From Pollenia angustigena (taxonomy: Eukaryota > Arthropoda > Insecta > Diptera > Polleniidae), in contig OV884057.1 in NCBI GenBank assembly GCA_930367215.1, positions 250,010,830 through 250,074,829 of the forward strand: a DNA stretch of 64,000 bases, given 5' to 3'. The notes beneath the pieces are model-generated. The model was not told where the DNA came from. It did no database searches and saw nothing but the letters and a program-made list of their open reading frames with translations. This document shows positions 21,998-36,900 of this stretch, in pieces. The position numbers and the translations under genes were made by a program. Position 1 is the stretch's first letter; every line of letters starts with the position of its first letter.

Positions 21998-24900
21998 TTA
22001 CGATACACAATTTGTTGCATTTTGATTGGCACCCAGGTGATGGGTGGTGCGAAATTGAACCAATATTATTAAATAGCAAGTAGCCGCCCCGGTAATCTAT
22101 AATAAATAATATATGTACATTTTCAATGTGATATCGATAACAAAGATTTATAAAAAATTTTTTCCAAATAATTCTTACCGTAAAAATCAAAGTACGATCA
22201 AGATTAAAAAGTTCCGCTGCTGTAAACCTGACACGACGGTGTTGTAATTGCAACGACAAACGCAATAAACGATCACGTATTTCCGGGTCATCAGTTATAT
22301 TTAAGGTCTTGTGAACAATTGCAGCACATTTGCCACTCTCCTTAATTGTCTTGCTGCTGCCTTCTACAATTAAAACTATTATAATGACATACCACAACAT
22401 TTGGGCAATAAAGAAGGCAAAAAATTCATCGGCCTCAAACACTTCAACACAATTTGGATTCAACATCACTTCCAATATATAAAAATCATCGAATAGTATG
22501 AACAGAAATGATATTGCTATAATGGCTAGCAGAGGATAAGTAAAGTATTCCTCAATGGTATTGCAGATATCGCAAAGGATATTATGTATATTGGTAACTT
22601 GCTTAAGAGAGAATTCCGGATTTTGTCTTATTATTGAGGTAACGCTGTAACGTTTGTTGGTTGTTATAGAAATATTTGCAGGACGTCTTCTGGGTGCACT
22701 GCGATTAATGCGTACTATTGAATGCAGTGGAGAAATTTCCATGGTATTACTGTCTTCGATGTGGGAATCGAGAATATCTTGAAGTATCTAAAATTGAGAC
22801 GTTAAAATTAAAAATGATCTTAAATTACAAAGTTGTACAAGTATTTCCTAATTTTACACGCTTGCATAATTTTTTTTGTTGAAAATTTATTTTTTTGCAA
22901 GAAAGTGCTTTTGACCGAACACTGTAAGTGATTTTTTGTTAATAAAAAGATTTAAAAAAAATTATTTTTTATTAAAAAATTGAATTGTTGTTGAAAAATT
23001 GAAACTGGGAATTATTTCCTTCCGAAGGTTACTTTATATTATATTCAACATTCTTTCATTTTTCGAATTTATTCTATGAGCTAAATTTCAGTTATGTATT
23101 TTATAAAGCTTTTTCGTAATAGTTCTATTCCTTAAATTTTTCAGAAATGACTTTATACATTACCAGACTATTATATTGTATTTTCTTTTTACATTTTACC
23201 TTAGCCTTCCTTTGGAAAGCAATGAGGTATATTGTATATTGTTGAGTTAAATACATTCAATTTATAAAGTATCACTATCCAGTGTGACACAAAGAATGCT
23301 GACGAAGGCCGTAGCGGGCCAGAAAATGCATTACATTCTGCTGTGCCCATGTTCTGTAACTCTCGCGTCGAGAAAGTTTTCGATTGAAATGTGTGAAATG
23401 AAACAAAAATGCCATAAATTAAAACAAACAGCTGTTTTTCTCACTTAACTGTGTCTGTAACTTTTTTGGCGAGTACAAGCTGTCACGTAAGGATATTACT
23501 CGCCAATTTGCAGAAAAAGTGTGTCTGTAACATTTTGGTGAGTAAAGTTCCCGCTTTGAACTGTCAAATAAACTCACGAATAAAAATGGGGCGAGAAAAA
23601 ATTTTAACACTAAAAAACAATTAAAAATGCAAAGAATAATAATAATATTATTTTGTTCTTGGCACAATTTTTATTGTTTTATTATTATGCTTTTAACATT
23701 TTAATAAAATATACGAATGTCTTCAAAGATCATTTGCAAACAACAAACTTAAATTTTTCTATACATACAATATACCTCATTGCTTTCCAAAGGAAGGCTT
23801 AGGTAAAATGTAAAAAGAAAATACAATATAATAGTCTGGTAGTGTATAAAGTCATTTCTGAAAAATTGAAGGAATAGAAATATTACAAAAAAGCTTTATT
23901 AAATACATAACTGAAATTTAGCTCATAGAATAAATTCGAAAAATGAAAAAATGTTGAATGTAAATAAAAGAAAATTTTTTTATTTTTCGAATATTATTCT
24001 ATACGCAAAATTTCAGCTATGCATTTTATAAAGCTTTTTTGTAATAGTCCTATTCCTTAAATTTTTTAGAAATGGCTACTATATACACTACCAGACTATT
24101 ATAATTCCCAGTTTCTAATTGTAAATAAATAAAAATAAAAAATAAAAATGATTTTTTGTAAAAATGATTTTTTTGTAAAAAACTAATTTTTATATAAAAA
24201 AATAGTTTTTTCTTTAAAGAGGGGACTTTTTGTAAGGCAATATATATGTTTTTGTTAATTAAATAATTTTTTGTAAAAAAACTTAGGCCCTAGATTTGTA
24301 AAACGCAACGCAATCCCAAAAATAACATTGAAAGCAAAAACAATGTCAAAAATTTTTCAAAATTTTATTGTTGCTTTCTACAGAAATACATATTGCGTTT
24401 TAAAATTATCAACGCCACAAGATATGCAGCGTTTAAAATTTAAAAATTCAATATACATTTCTATAGAAAACAACAACAAAATTATGAAATATTTTCGATT
24501 TTGTTTTTGCTTTCAATATAATTGTTGGCGTTGCGTGTGCGTTTTACAAATTTAGGGCCTTAATTTTTTGTTAATAAAATGATTTAAAAAAAAAAAAAAA
24601 AAAATATTTTGTTTAAAAATTGAGTTGTGAAAAAAAATAATTCTTTGTTAACAAAATGATTTTTTGTAAAAAAAAATTTTATGTTAAAAAATAGATTCTT
24701 TTTTTAAAAAAATTATTTTTATATAAAAAAAAGTTTTTTTTTTAAAAAGTGATTTTTTGTAAAGCAATAATTTTTGTTAATTAAATCATTTTTTGTAAAA
24801 AAAATATTTTTTTGTTAAAAAGTGATTTTTTGTAAAAAAAAAATTAATTTTTTGTTAATAAAATGTAAAGCGGGGAGGGGGGAAGAGACGGACAACCGGA

Positions 24901-27900
24901 TTTGAACTTCGCTTTTCATAAGGACCCAGAATATATGTACTTTATAGGGTGTAGGATCAATAATGTGGAACATACAAACGGAATGACAAAGTTATATATA
25001 CCCTCTTACCTTCGGTGAAGGGTATAAAAAGAGTAATTTTTGGGGATTCAGTATTTCGGTCAGCCATTTTTTAACCGATTTGGCAGATTTATATACCGAC
25101 GTGTTGAAGAAGAAATTTACCATTTACTTTAGTTATTAAGCTTGGACTCGGGAAGATCTATGGTTCCCGAAAGTGGGTATTAAAAAAAAAAATTTAATTT
25201 TGGTCATAACTTTTTTGTATCTGAACCGATTTGCCCTAGTTGTTCTACTAAAAATTTCCGATATTTTGATATATAAGTCATATCCATAGGACATATGGCA
25301 GCCCTTAAATTTAGGTTTTTATAAAATTTTTAATTTTTTTTGTACGGGAGGTACCACGTAGGATGGTGTGTATTGGCAACCTTAATGTGTGTACCTAATT
25401 TGGAAACTTTGGCTCTTGCCGTTCTCAAGATATACAGAAATAAAAAAAATACAACAACAACAAGGGATTTTTGGAAAAATTTATAGGTTGTCGTGGTTAC
25501 CTTCGGTGAAGGGTATAAAAAAATAGATTTTCTTGTAAATACAAGATTTTTTTTTGTTTTAAAAAAGTTACTTCTTGAAAAAACGAAAATATAAAGCTAG
25601 TTTTTGCGAAAAAAGTTTTTATTGTAAAACATTGTAAAAAGACTTCAAGAAAAATTCTTGACAAAAGTACGAAAAACCAGAAGTAAGGAAAAAACATGTA
25701 AAATCAATTAAAATTGATAATCATTCGGGAAAGCAAATTTCGATCTACCACATGTTAGAATACAATTTGGTTTAAGGATTGATGTTTGACTATTGACGTC
25801 AGCAGTCGTCGATGGCTGCGAGTGTAAGACGGCAAATCCATCTGAGGAGATTGAGTGGTTGCAATCGAAACATGTCATGGTAACCTGCCGGCCGGGGTTC
25901 GAGCCCCAGCCACGTCAAGAATGAAAGATTATCAATAACAATTTTAATTAATTTTCATGTTGCAAAATTCCTTTCTTCATAAAAATAATTTAATGAAAAA
26001 TTAAATTTCATGAACTTAAGCCTAATTAAAAATATTAAAAATCTGGATTAAAAACCATAAATAGTTCAACAAAATAACCACAATACTAATTATTGTAAAA
26101 ATTAATAAAAAACAAGTTAGAGTGCTATATTCGGCTGTGCCGAATCTTTGATACCCTCCACCGACAGTTCGAATGTTTAAGGAGTAATATCTGTCTGACG
26201 TCTATTTATTATTATTATCTTAAACTGTGAGGCCTAGGGTAAATTATGGACTGATCATCACGAAATTTCACAGCGTCATTTCTAGTCCCAAAAAACTGTG
26301 ACGTACCAAATTTTGTTACGATTGCATTATTTTTTACGGTTTTAGGCGTACTAAACTGTTTTCCGGGAGTAGTGTTTATATGGGGCTTAGGGTAAATTAT
26401 GGACGGATCTTCACAAAATTTCGCACCGTGATTTCTAGTCGAATAAAACTAATTTTTGCAAAATCTTATCTTATTCCGTGCATTATTCCAACATTTATCT
26501 TAGTTTTTGTAACAAAATTATCAATTTTTTTAGGTGGTGGTTCCACATTTTGATACATAGCTCTGGTCCTACTAAACCGATTATGCTGAATTTCAATCCC
26601 AAACTGCTTAGGATAACTACAAGCAATTTGGCACCAAGTTTGTTCATTTCTTTTGAGTTGTTCGAAAGTGAGCGTGTTTTCAACAGACGGACAGACGGAC
26701 AGACAGACGGACATGGTTAAATCGACTTAGAATTACTCACGGACCCAGAATATATATACTTTATGGGGTCTCAGATGAATAATAAAAAAGGAATGAAAAA
26801 CTTAATATACACTCATCACAACTTATTGTAGTGGAGGGTATAAAAAAGGAAACTTTTTGACAATTAATCGATTTTTAAGCACAAGACCGCTTTTTAGATC
26901 AGGGGCTTTTGAAGAAAAAGTATTTTTTGGCGACATTTTAACTGTCAACAATAACAAGATTTCCAGTGAAAAATTTCTTTAAAAAATGAAGACTTAATTC
27001 GAAATTCTTAAAAAAAGTCATTAATTTCAAAAAACTTCTCCAAAATCTTTAAATGAATAATTTAAAATGTTTCAAGGCCCAAATTTTAAAAAAAATCGAT
27101 TAAATTGATAAAGCAATGAATAAACAAACATTTTACCAGCGACCGCAGCACGAACAGCTTGTGTCCATCGAGCCCTACCCGCGAAAATAACGTAAGCGAC
27201 ATGATTTTAAATTTTTCGTTTTTTTTTTTTAAATAACTTTATTGGCAACACTTGCATCATCTCCTAAAATGTCATGGTCACATAAGGAACCGTTACGATT
27301 TTATAGCAAAAATAATTTTAATGTAAGCGACAAATTTCATACAAAATTTACATGAAATAAAATAAAAAAGCTCTCTCCTGCAAAATTAGATTTTTGGCGC
27401 TTACGTTATTTTCGCGGTTAGGGGTCGATATGTTTTGTTTGTATAAAATAAAAAAAAATTGTATGTTTTTTGGCTTTTTGTTTTTTTTTCGTATGTGTAT
27501 TTTGTTTTTGTAAAAAATGTTTGGTTTTTTTACCAGTAAATTTTTTTTAATAATATTTTTAACATTTTTAATATTTATTTTTTCAATTTAACACTTTATT
27601 TCTGTCGTTTGCTTAAGCAAAGTGTGAACCTGATTGCACTTTCTGTACGGAACCAAATGTTTTTTATTTTGTTTTTTGTGCTTTTAAATGCATTTGAAAG
27701 GATTTTTTTTTGTAAATTTTTAACAGAAGCTTAAGCAAATTATAGTTGGGCCTTAAGATTTTCTACAAAGTACTTTATAACATCTATGTTGAAACATCGA
27801 TGTATCGTGTATTTTTACCGTTGTTTTTTAGTATCGATGCTTATCGTGGAAATATCGATGTTTTTTAGAACGATATTGGATCCCTAAATATCGGGTGATT

Positions 27901-30900
27901 CTTTAGCTATTATCTTTTTGGCAACACTGGTTTAAACAGCTGACGCACGTTTCGTGTTTTGTTTCACTGTCAAAGATCTTCAGTTTGGTCTATGATTTAA
28001 CCATGAATCGTCTTACAAACGAACAACGCTTGCAAATTATTGAAGTTTATTATCAAAATGCACTTTTTTATCGAAAAATTGGGTTCAGCGACCAAGCTTA
28101 TTTTTGGCTCAATGGGTACGTTAATAAGCAGAATTGTCGATTTTGGAGTGAAGATCAGCCAGAAGCATTGCAAGAGCTACCAATGCATCCAGAAAAAGTC
28201 ACAGTTTGGAGCGGCTTATGGGCTGATGGCATTATTGGACCGTACTTCTGCAAAGATGATGCGAATGGTAACGTAACTGTGAATGGTGAGCGGTACCGTA
28301 AGATGATATCCAACTTTTTTTTAGACCAAAATGCAAGAGCTTGACTTGCATTACATGTGGTTTCAACAAGACGGTGCCACATGCCACACAGCACGCTTAA
28401 CAATGGAACATTTTATTTCAGTTTCGGGACCGGTCAATTGGCCGCCTAGATCGTGCGATTTAACGCCTTCAGACTATTTTTGGTGGGGCTATGTTCAAGC
28501 TCATGTCTATACACACATACCCGCTTCAATTGACGCATTGGAAGACAACATTGAAGAATTAAATCATGAGATACCGGCCGAAATGTTGGAAAGAGTATGC
28601 CAAAATTGGACTAAGAGGATGGACCATTTGAGGCGCAGTCACGGTCAACATTTGCATGAAATAATCTTCAAACATAAAATTATATGGACCGTACTATCGA
28701 TTCAAATAAAGATTTCATGCATTTTTCTGAATTTTATGTGTTTTTTTTTAAACTTTCCTATAGCTCTTAAAAAAATCACCCGATACAATTCTCTAAGAAC
28801 ACAAAATAAGAAATCTTTAATATTCAATAGTAACTAGCGGATACCCGGCGGAAAAAACTCATAGCTTATATGTCTATCTGATCCCTATGATCTTTTTATG
28901 TTTTTAATTTGATTAAAATCTGTTAGATAGTTTTGGAAAAGCAGATATTTCCTCTTATCTCCCCTAGTGATCCTATTTTTTTGAAAAAAATATAAAGCTA
29001 ATGTGTTCATAAAAGTAGGGATGTATTTATGTTTTAAATTTTATTTTCAATATAACACGTGAATTAAACAATTTTATTTTTCTAATTAAACACTTTAATT
29101 ATAGTAAATTTAAAAAATTACACATATTTATCAATTTTTTGCACTTTGTTAAAACTTATTACAAGTACATGCATTCCAATTAACTCACTCCCCAAGTTCC
29201 CAAATAGAAATAACCTTCGCTTTTTTCTCTAAAAAGTAAACATAAAACTAAATATTCTTTTAATGAATTCTCCTGTTAATAATTTCAGTTCCTGCAAATA
29301 CGTTCGGCTACGAAACCATAACATTTTGGTTCTATTTTTCGCAAAGTTTCTTTACCATCCGGAACATGCAAATTATTATTAGGTCTTCATTCCCCTCTAT
29401 TTTTTTAAAACGAAAAATATTGGATTTTGTCTACAAAGTCAAGGTAGTCTTTCAACTTTCAACGAGTAGGTACGTGTTTCAGCTTAGACCATCCTAAAAT
29501 TCAAACATTGCTTTCAGATTTCCAGCCGTTTTAGTGGTTGTCGAAATTCTTGTTGAGAATTTTTTGTTGTAATTTATATATACATATTAGGATCTCCCAC
29601 ATTTTTTTTTGTCAGAGGCTCCAGCATAATTTGAAAGCTTATAGGGTCCAGTATTTTTGAATTTTTTTTTTAGATTATTAGGAAGAGGTTTAGAGGTCGC
29701 GCAAATCAAGTCTTTGTTAAAAATCTGGTTTTTCGGCCTTTTTTCCAACTTGACTCATAACTTTGTCAATAAACACGTTCATTTAATTTTTTGACCGATT
29801 ATTTCTAAAGATAATTTCACAAACTTTATTTCCATATGTAAAAACTTTAAGTTCCGGCAATATTTTTGTCCATTACGATTTTTTTATTTTTTTATTTTTT
29901 TTTTTTTATTTTTATTTTATTTGCTTTCCAAAACAACAAGATTAAAAATCTTATAATTAAAGTAATGGATTTTTGTAACGTAAAATATAACAAAGTTTTA
30001 ATAATCTGTTTGGTACAAATTACAAAAAATAAAAATTATTATACAATTATTGAATTAGTTCAAACATTATTGTCTAACACAAGTTTTGCTAGTATAAAAC
30101 AATATATAAATAATTTTAATATGAAACATAAAAAATAAATGAATATCAAAAATAGAATGAAAATACAATGAAAATCAAAAATTCAATTTGTAGCATACAA
30201 TTTAAAAATTTCGTTTTTAAATTGCCGAGCGTTGCTTATAAATTTAATATTCGTGGGTAGCGAATTCCAAAGACGGACTGAATGAATATAAAATTGCAAT
30301 TTTGATACAGAGTTTATATAACGAACATGTACGATATTATTTGTTCTTTCAGAAAGTGTAAACAATAATCTCTCAAACAAGTAAGTTGGATGTCGGGAGT
30401 ATATGATTTTATGTAAAAAAATCAACGTTCTGATATTTAGAAGATCTACAAAAGTAACTCCATATAGTTTTGTTGTGTAATGGGAAATATGGTCATACTT
30501 CCCTAGACTAAATACATATCTCAATATTGAGTTAAAGGTAGATGTAAGCTTTCTACGGCTTGCAGAATCACAATTTGCGTATATCTCGCATCCATATAGC
30601 AAAGTTGGCATGAGGTATGTTTTCGCTAGAAGAATTCGAATTTTGAGTGGGGTAAAATACTGGGTATGCCATAACGCTCGTAACATTGAGTATGTTTTCC
30701 CTGTTGCGACGTTAATATGATCTGACCATGTAAGAAAACGATTAAATGTAATTCCAAGATTTTTTGCCGTTGGTACTATCTCGATTTTCTTATTATTAAG
30801 CAATATTGCCGGTTCTTCGTTTAAAATAGTTGTCTTCTTTGTAATAACTAAGCACTTGGATTTTTTAGGGTTAAGGCACAAACCATTAGCACTTGCCCAT

Positions 30901-33900
30901 TCATATATTCGGCCAAGATCCATATTTAAGTTCCCAATGCATCGGCTCATATCATCAAGGCTACTACTAATATATAGTTGTACATCATCAGCATACATAT
31001 GAACACTGCAATACTTTAAATGTTGGGGAAGGTCATTGGTATATATAGTAAAGAGTAATGGACCTAATATTCATCCCTGTGGCACTCCTTTCAGGACTGG
31101 TAGAGATTTTGAAGTATTGTTGTTGGCAAAGACGGATTGACGGCGTCCTGTTAAATACGATAACATTAATGTTGTTGATGACGTAGAGAAATTGAACATT
31201 TTTAGCAACTTAAAACAAAGTACATCATGATCTACCGTATCAAAGGCTTTAGAATGATCGAGAAGTACAAGGAAAGAAACATCACCAACATCAATACGCT
31301 GTCGCAGTTCTTCAGAAACATCTATTAAGGCCGTTATACAACTATGTTGCGGTCGAAACCCAGATTGCTTTCTAGTTAATAAACCCTTATCATTTACGTA
31401 TTTGCTTATTTGGTGATGAAGTAAACGTTCAAATACTTTTGATAAATATGGTAAAATGGCAATAGGGCGATATTCATTTTTAGATTTTGGTATTATTTTT
31501 GCAAATTTCCAGTTTTCTGGGTAAACACTTTTTGTAATTATAGTGTTAAATATATGTGTGATATAAGGCAGCATACGCAAAATGATTATTTTTAAAAACT
31601 TTGGATAAATCTCATCAAACCCAACAGCATTTGATTTAATTGCAAGGCAACTAGATAGTACATCTGATTCGCATACACAATCAAAGTAGAATGGATTATC
31701 CATAATATGTGAAGTTTGTTCATAAAATCCAAGATTTGATTGAACAGCAGGGAGATTTGTAAAAGACTTATTAGTTTCATCAACATCTATATCAATAACA
31801 TCAGCAGAGGGTCTACCAACGCCTATCTCACGAATGGCTTTCCAAGTTTTCTTAGATCCCAATGCAGATGTAAAACAATTCGAATAAAACTGTGATTTTG
31901 CGGCTTTTATCAATATATTTACAACTTTCCGTGCATCGCGATATTCTGTTTGTAGATCGACAGTCTTAAAGAGCTTCCAACGTTTGTAAGCAAAGTCTCT
32001 ACGGACAATTGCCGATTTAATTTCAGGAGTAAACCATGGTTTCTTCTTAAAATTTAGCTTGACAGTTTTTAGTGGAACAGATTTTCTAAAAATATTTAAA
32101 AGGTTTTTTTCCAGAAAGTAAAGCTGATTATCTAACGAAGGCATATAATAAATTGTTGTCCAATCGATGCTATCCAGCTCGTAGGATAAAATGTCATAAT
32201 TTATATTTTTATAATCAAAAAAAGTAATATCCTCAGTTATGTGTTGTAATTGAAAATCATAGGTTAAAAATAATAAATCGTGTTTGGAAAAACATGGTGC
32301 CGATAACTGACTATATAGCAGGACTTTTTTCATGTTGCTGACAAAAAATATATCTAATAATGTACTATTCGTAGCAGTAAAATGAGTTGGAGTTGTGGTG
32401 TTTGTTGGATATAATCCAATAGATTTCATTTCATTGGTTAAATGACTTTCTATAAGAATATTTGAATTAAAATCACCACATAATATTACATCATCGTATT
32501 TGCAAGAGATAGTGTTCAGTGTTTTTAGGAAGTTGCTTGTGTCTACTCTGCAGTGAGGCCTGTAAACAGAACCTACGAGTAGCTTTTTACCAGATGCTAC
32601 AATCTCGACGAACATGTACTCTATTTTATTAACAGAATTATTTGTTGAATTTATTTCCGAATAGTCATTTTCAACTGCGTTCGAATCGATGCACATTCTA
32701 CTAATTATATTCTTTCTTACGTACATAGCCACACCACCGCAAGGAGTTTTCCTGTCACAACGGTATATCTTAAAATTGGTTAAGTTAACAATTTCATCAT
32801 GGATAGAATTTTTAAACCACGTTTCAGAAACACAAATAATATCAACGCCAGAACTTTCAAAGATGTAGCGAAACTCATCAATTTTAGGTTTTAAACTCTG
32901 AGCATTGATGTGGCATATCTTAAGACCAGATTTTTGTTTGCTTAGTATACGTAGCATGTTAGTTGTCACATCTTTGGAGCTAATTAATTGGCTATCCATG
33001 ATCATGATTTGTTAACCTGTTTATATAAGCAACACTAGCAAGGCAAACATTATGTCGAAAATTTAATATTTGAATTAATGAATCAAATAACATAAAAAGA
33101 TTTAATGCAAAACAATCAAACATAAAAAAATTAAATTTTATAAAAAAATTAACATAAGAACAATTTTTATAAATAATATTCAAATAAATAAATATATGGG
33201 TATAAGAGGGCAGTGTATACATATTTGGGCAGTCAATTATAAGAGGTATTACATAGATCCGGAAAAAAGTTATTTAATTGCTCCATGCCATCTATCCGAA
33301 TAGGCTGCTCATCAGGTTTAAATTTAATGTAAACCAGGCCACGCATCGTAAAAACAGACTTTAACCTTTTGGCATTTTTTAAACCAACCGCAGACTGTAG
33401 CATTTTAAAATTTGCGGTGGTCAAATTTTCGTTAACATAAAACGGACGATCAGAGTTTACACCAATATGATTTAACCCTTCTGCACTCCTTGGGTCAATT
33501 TGACCCAATTTTGGTTTTCAAACGCAAAATTTGTCCCTTTTAATATAAGATATGGACGTAAAACTTCAAATTATCCATTACATGGACAAAAATAATAAAT
33601 TTAAATGAAAATAATAAAATTTTAGTTTTTCCTTCCCCCTCCAAAAAACACGATTTACACACATTTAATATCCTTGGGGTCAATATGACCCAACATGCGA
33701 TATTGCAAGTTTAATTCCACTTTAAAAATTTGTTTTCTATTGAATTGAGTTCATCTTCATTCAGAATCATCGATCAATAATTTTTTCGGTCAAATAATCA
33801 ATAGAATCGCTTTTGTTTTTATAACACTTAAATATGAAATGCTGTTAACATTTTATTGTTGGGCCATATTGACCCAAAGGATCATAGGAAGGGCACATAT

Positions 33901-36900
33901 CCAAGGGATGCAGAAGGGTTAACAATAATGGTGTTTTATTACGTTTGCGGAAATTAGCAATAGATTTCAGTACAAAATTTTTGTCGTAGGGGGAAAATAA
34001 CTTTACCATTATTACTGCATTTGGTGAAAAATCTCGTTCTTTGTTGTTGTGGTTTTGTAGCCGGTAAATAGCTTTTACAGCTGGTGTATTAATGTTAAGA
34101 GTTTCACAAATGGTTTAAAACATACGAAACAGGTCTTCATTTTCATTATATGGGACACCATTAATTCGAAGATCTGACGCAATAATTGAATTTTCTTGTC
34201 GTTGCAGTTGTATTTTTAATTTACCAACTTCATTTTTAAGACTAGTAATGTCATCTGCAACCGTTTCTAATTTTGAAACTCGTTGGGTAATATTTAAAAT
34301 ATCAGATTTCATATCATTAAAACGTTTATCAAATTCTTCTAACATACGCGCCTCACTTTCTGCAATTACTGTCTTTATTATTTCTGTAAATTTTTCAAAT
34401 CTTTTATCCACGAGGCCAAGCAATTTGAAGGGTGAATCAGTAGTCGATAATCGCGGCGTTTTTGAAACATTATCAAAGAAAGAGTTTTGCAAGGGCTCTC
34501 TTCCTCTCTTGGGTGCTTTAGATAAATCGTTGTTGTCGTTGTTATATTCATTATCGCTGCTCATTTTTAATTTTAAAACACTAGTCTCACTTGTCTTGTT
34601 ATGTTGTATTTCACCAGTGTTTTGATATTTTAGGATTTTTTGGTTGTTATTTTTTTTCCTCGCTTTGCTTTATGCATTAAAGGTTTAATGGATGTAATTG
34701 TTATTTGTTTTATTTAAAAGAGTATTAGGTTGTGGCTATTGTTTTTTTTTTTTTTTTTTTTTTTTGTTTTTGTTGTTAATATTCCACATATTAAGTATTT
34801 TTGTAATTTTTTAACAAATTCTGTAAAAAACGGTTTATTACTTTTCAAATGTATATGAAAGGTATAAAAACTAGTGACGCGATTTTGAATGCCGATAAGT
34901 TTTAAACAATTAAGAAAAACAAAAATGGAATTTTGTCCTACAGTTTCCGAGTTACACTATTTTTATTGTTTGTACCTTAACAAGGCGAATTCATCCCAGG
35001 TAATCTCGGAACTACAACAAGTACAACTCGTACAAAAACCACAAGCAATTTATTTTTGTAAAACCATTGTACAATGTCAAAAACAGAAATAAAACAAAAC
35101 AGAAATAAAGATAATAAACAAAATTTTGACATCCAACACTGATATCGCAAAAAAAAAAAATTATCCGCAGGGCTTTGTAATGAATTCCTTTTGCTTCAAT
35201 TATTATTTGCTTCCATTCACAATCTTATTTTCTTTTTGCTTCTTTTTGACAAATGACAGCCAAATTTGACGTTTTATGTTTGCAATAGTTGTCAACGAAA
35301 ATTGATTTACAATTACTGCAACATAAACTGCCGGCAAATAATGTGTACAAAAAATAGCTGTCTACATTAAAGAAAACATAATTTTGACATCTACTGCAAT
35401 ATATGTCGCAATACTTATCTCTGGTATAGACGGGCAGTAATTTCTACAAAGCTTCATATGATTTCAAAAAAGCCTTAATCAGTGTTCGAAATTAAACAGT
35501 ACATTACTTAGCGTTCGGCTCACACACCCAAGAACGATATCTATTTTTTAAGTCATTATATAGATGAACACAACCCTTAAAACCGTTCGTAACTATTTTC
35601 AATAAAGAGCCCAACATTATATAGGGTTCTGATCTTCGTTAAAAACAGAACAATTGTAGTGATACTGTAGAGAAACATTATTTGTTAATGTTCTATAGTG
35701 TTTCTTTTTTACATTGATAAAACAATGAATAAACAAACATTTTACCAGCGACCGCAGCACGAACAGCTTGTGTACATCGAGCCCTACCCGCGAAAATAAC
35801 GTAAGCGACATGATTTTCAATTTTTCGTTTTTTTAATAAATGACTTTATTGGCAACACTTGTATCATCTCCTAAAATGTCATGGTCACATAAGGTACCGT
35901 TACGATTTTATAGCAAAAATAATTTTAATGTAAGCGACAAATTTCATACAAAATTTACATGAAATAAAATAAAAATGCTCTCTCCTACAAAATTTGATTT
36001 TTGGCGCTTACGTTATTTTCGCGGTTAGGGGTCGATATGTTTTGTTTGTATAAAATAAAAAAAAATTGTATGTTTTCTGGCTTTTTGTTTTTTTTTCGTA
36101 TGTGTATTTTGTTTTTGTAAAAAATGTTTGGTTTTTTTACCAGTCAATTTTTTTAAATTATATTTTTAACATTTTTAATATTTATTTTTTCAATTAAACA
36201 CTTTATTTCTGTCGTTTGCTTAAGCAAAGTGTGAACCTGATTGCACTTTCTGTACGGAACCAAATGTTTTTTATTTTGTTTTTTTGTGCTTTTAAATGCA
36301 TTTGAAAGGATTTTTTTTGTAAATTTTTAACAGAAGCTTAAGCAAATTATAGTTGGGCCTTAAGATTTTCTACAAAGTACTTTATAACATCTATGTTGAA
36401 ACATCGATGTATCGTGTATTTTTACAGTTGTTTTTTAGTATCGATGCTTATCGTGGAAATATCGATGTTTTTTAGAACGATATTGGATCCCTAAATATCG
36501 GGTGATTCTTTAGCTATTATCTTTTTGGCAACACTGGTTTAAACAGCTGACTCACGTTTCGTGTTTTGTTTCACTGTCAAAGATCTTCAGTTTGGTCTAT
36601 GATTTAACCATGTATCGTCTTACAAACGAACAACGCTTGCAAATTATTGAATTTTATTATCAAAATGCACTTTTTTATCCAAAAATTGGGTTCAGCGACG
36701 AAGCTTATTTTTGGCTCAATGGGTACGTTAATAAGCAGAATTGTCGATTTTGGAGTGAAGATCAGCCAGAAGCATTGCAAGAGCTACCAATGCATCCAGA
36801 AAAAGTCACAGTTTGGTGCGGCTTATGGGCTGATGGCATTATTGGACCGTACTTCTTCAAAGATGATGCGAATGGTAACGTAACTGTGAATGGTGAGCGG

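Larger units (their letters stand above)
22885..24860. repeat. AT-rich degenerate minisatellite hosting two MITEs
   Basis: Variants of GATTTTTTGTAAAAAA and TTTTTGTTAATAAAATG recur on both sides of two insertions (23002-24114 and 24285-24560), so one simple-repeat tract was probably split by them. Non-coding; lies in the Gr28b intron. Confidence 0.5.
27104..29880 (+). repeat. Segmental duplication copy 1, left part
   Basis: Matches 35712-39018 closely and in order, apart from a MITE present only in copy 2. It holds a MITE (27168-27429), a CTTAAG-type MITE fragment (27611-27766), a mariner relic (27891-28783) and a Helitron 3' end (28834). Homology is cut at 29880 by a retrotransposon and resumes at 34781-34978. 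All lies in the Gr28b intron. Confidence 0.85.
29881..34780 (-). mobile_element. Full-length non-LTR retrotransposon (CR1/L2/jockey-like)
   Basis: Minus-strand element with an A-rich tail at its 3' end (T/A run at 29881-29922 on the + strand), ORF2, ORF1 and a 5' UTR reaching 34780. The second copy of the segmental duplication (39005-39030) has the uninterrupted target, placing the junctions at 29880/29881 and 34780/34781. Only ATT is shared at both edges, so there is no long target duplication. It inserted after the duplication and sits in the Gr28b intron, in the same orientation as Gr28b. Confidence 0.88.

Noticed and set aside
21960..22178. Extension of the Gr28b exon 2 ORF past TLIFT
   Set aside because: Intron read-through; the donor at 22178/22177 and exon 3 at 22096 restore the conserved TM7.
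25795..25915. A functional tRNA gene
   Set aside because: Box B is good but no cloverleaf fits; the element is repeated with a long tail, so SINE-like is preferred.
29866..30138. 90-codon + strand ORF
   Set aside because: Antisense of the retrotransposon tail and 3' UTR.
34741..34765. T25 run as a retrotransposon poly(A) tail
   Set aside because: It lies at the 5' end of the minus-strand element; the true A-rich tail is at 29881-29922.
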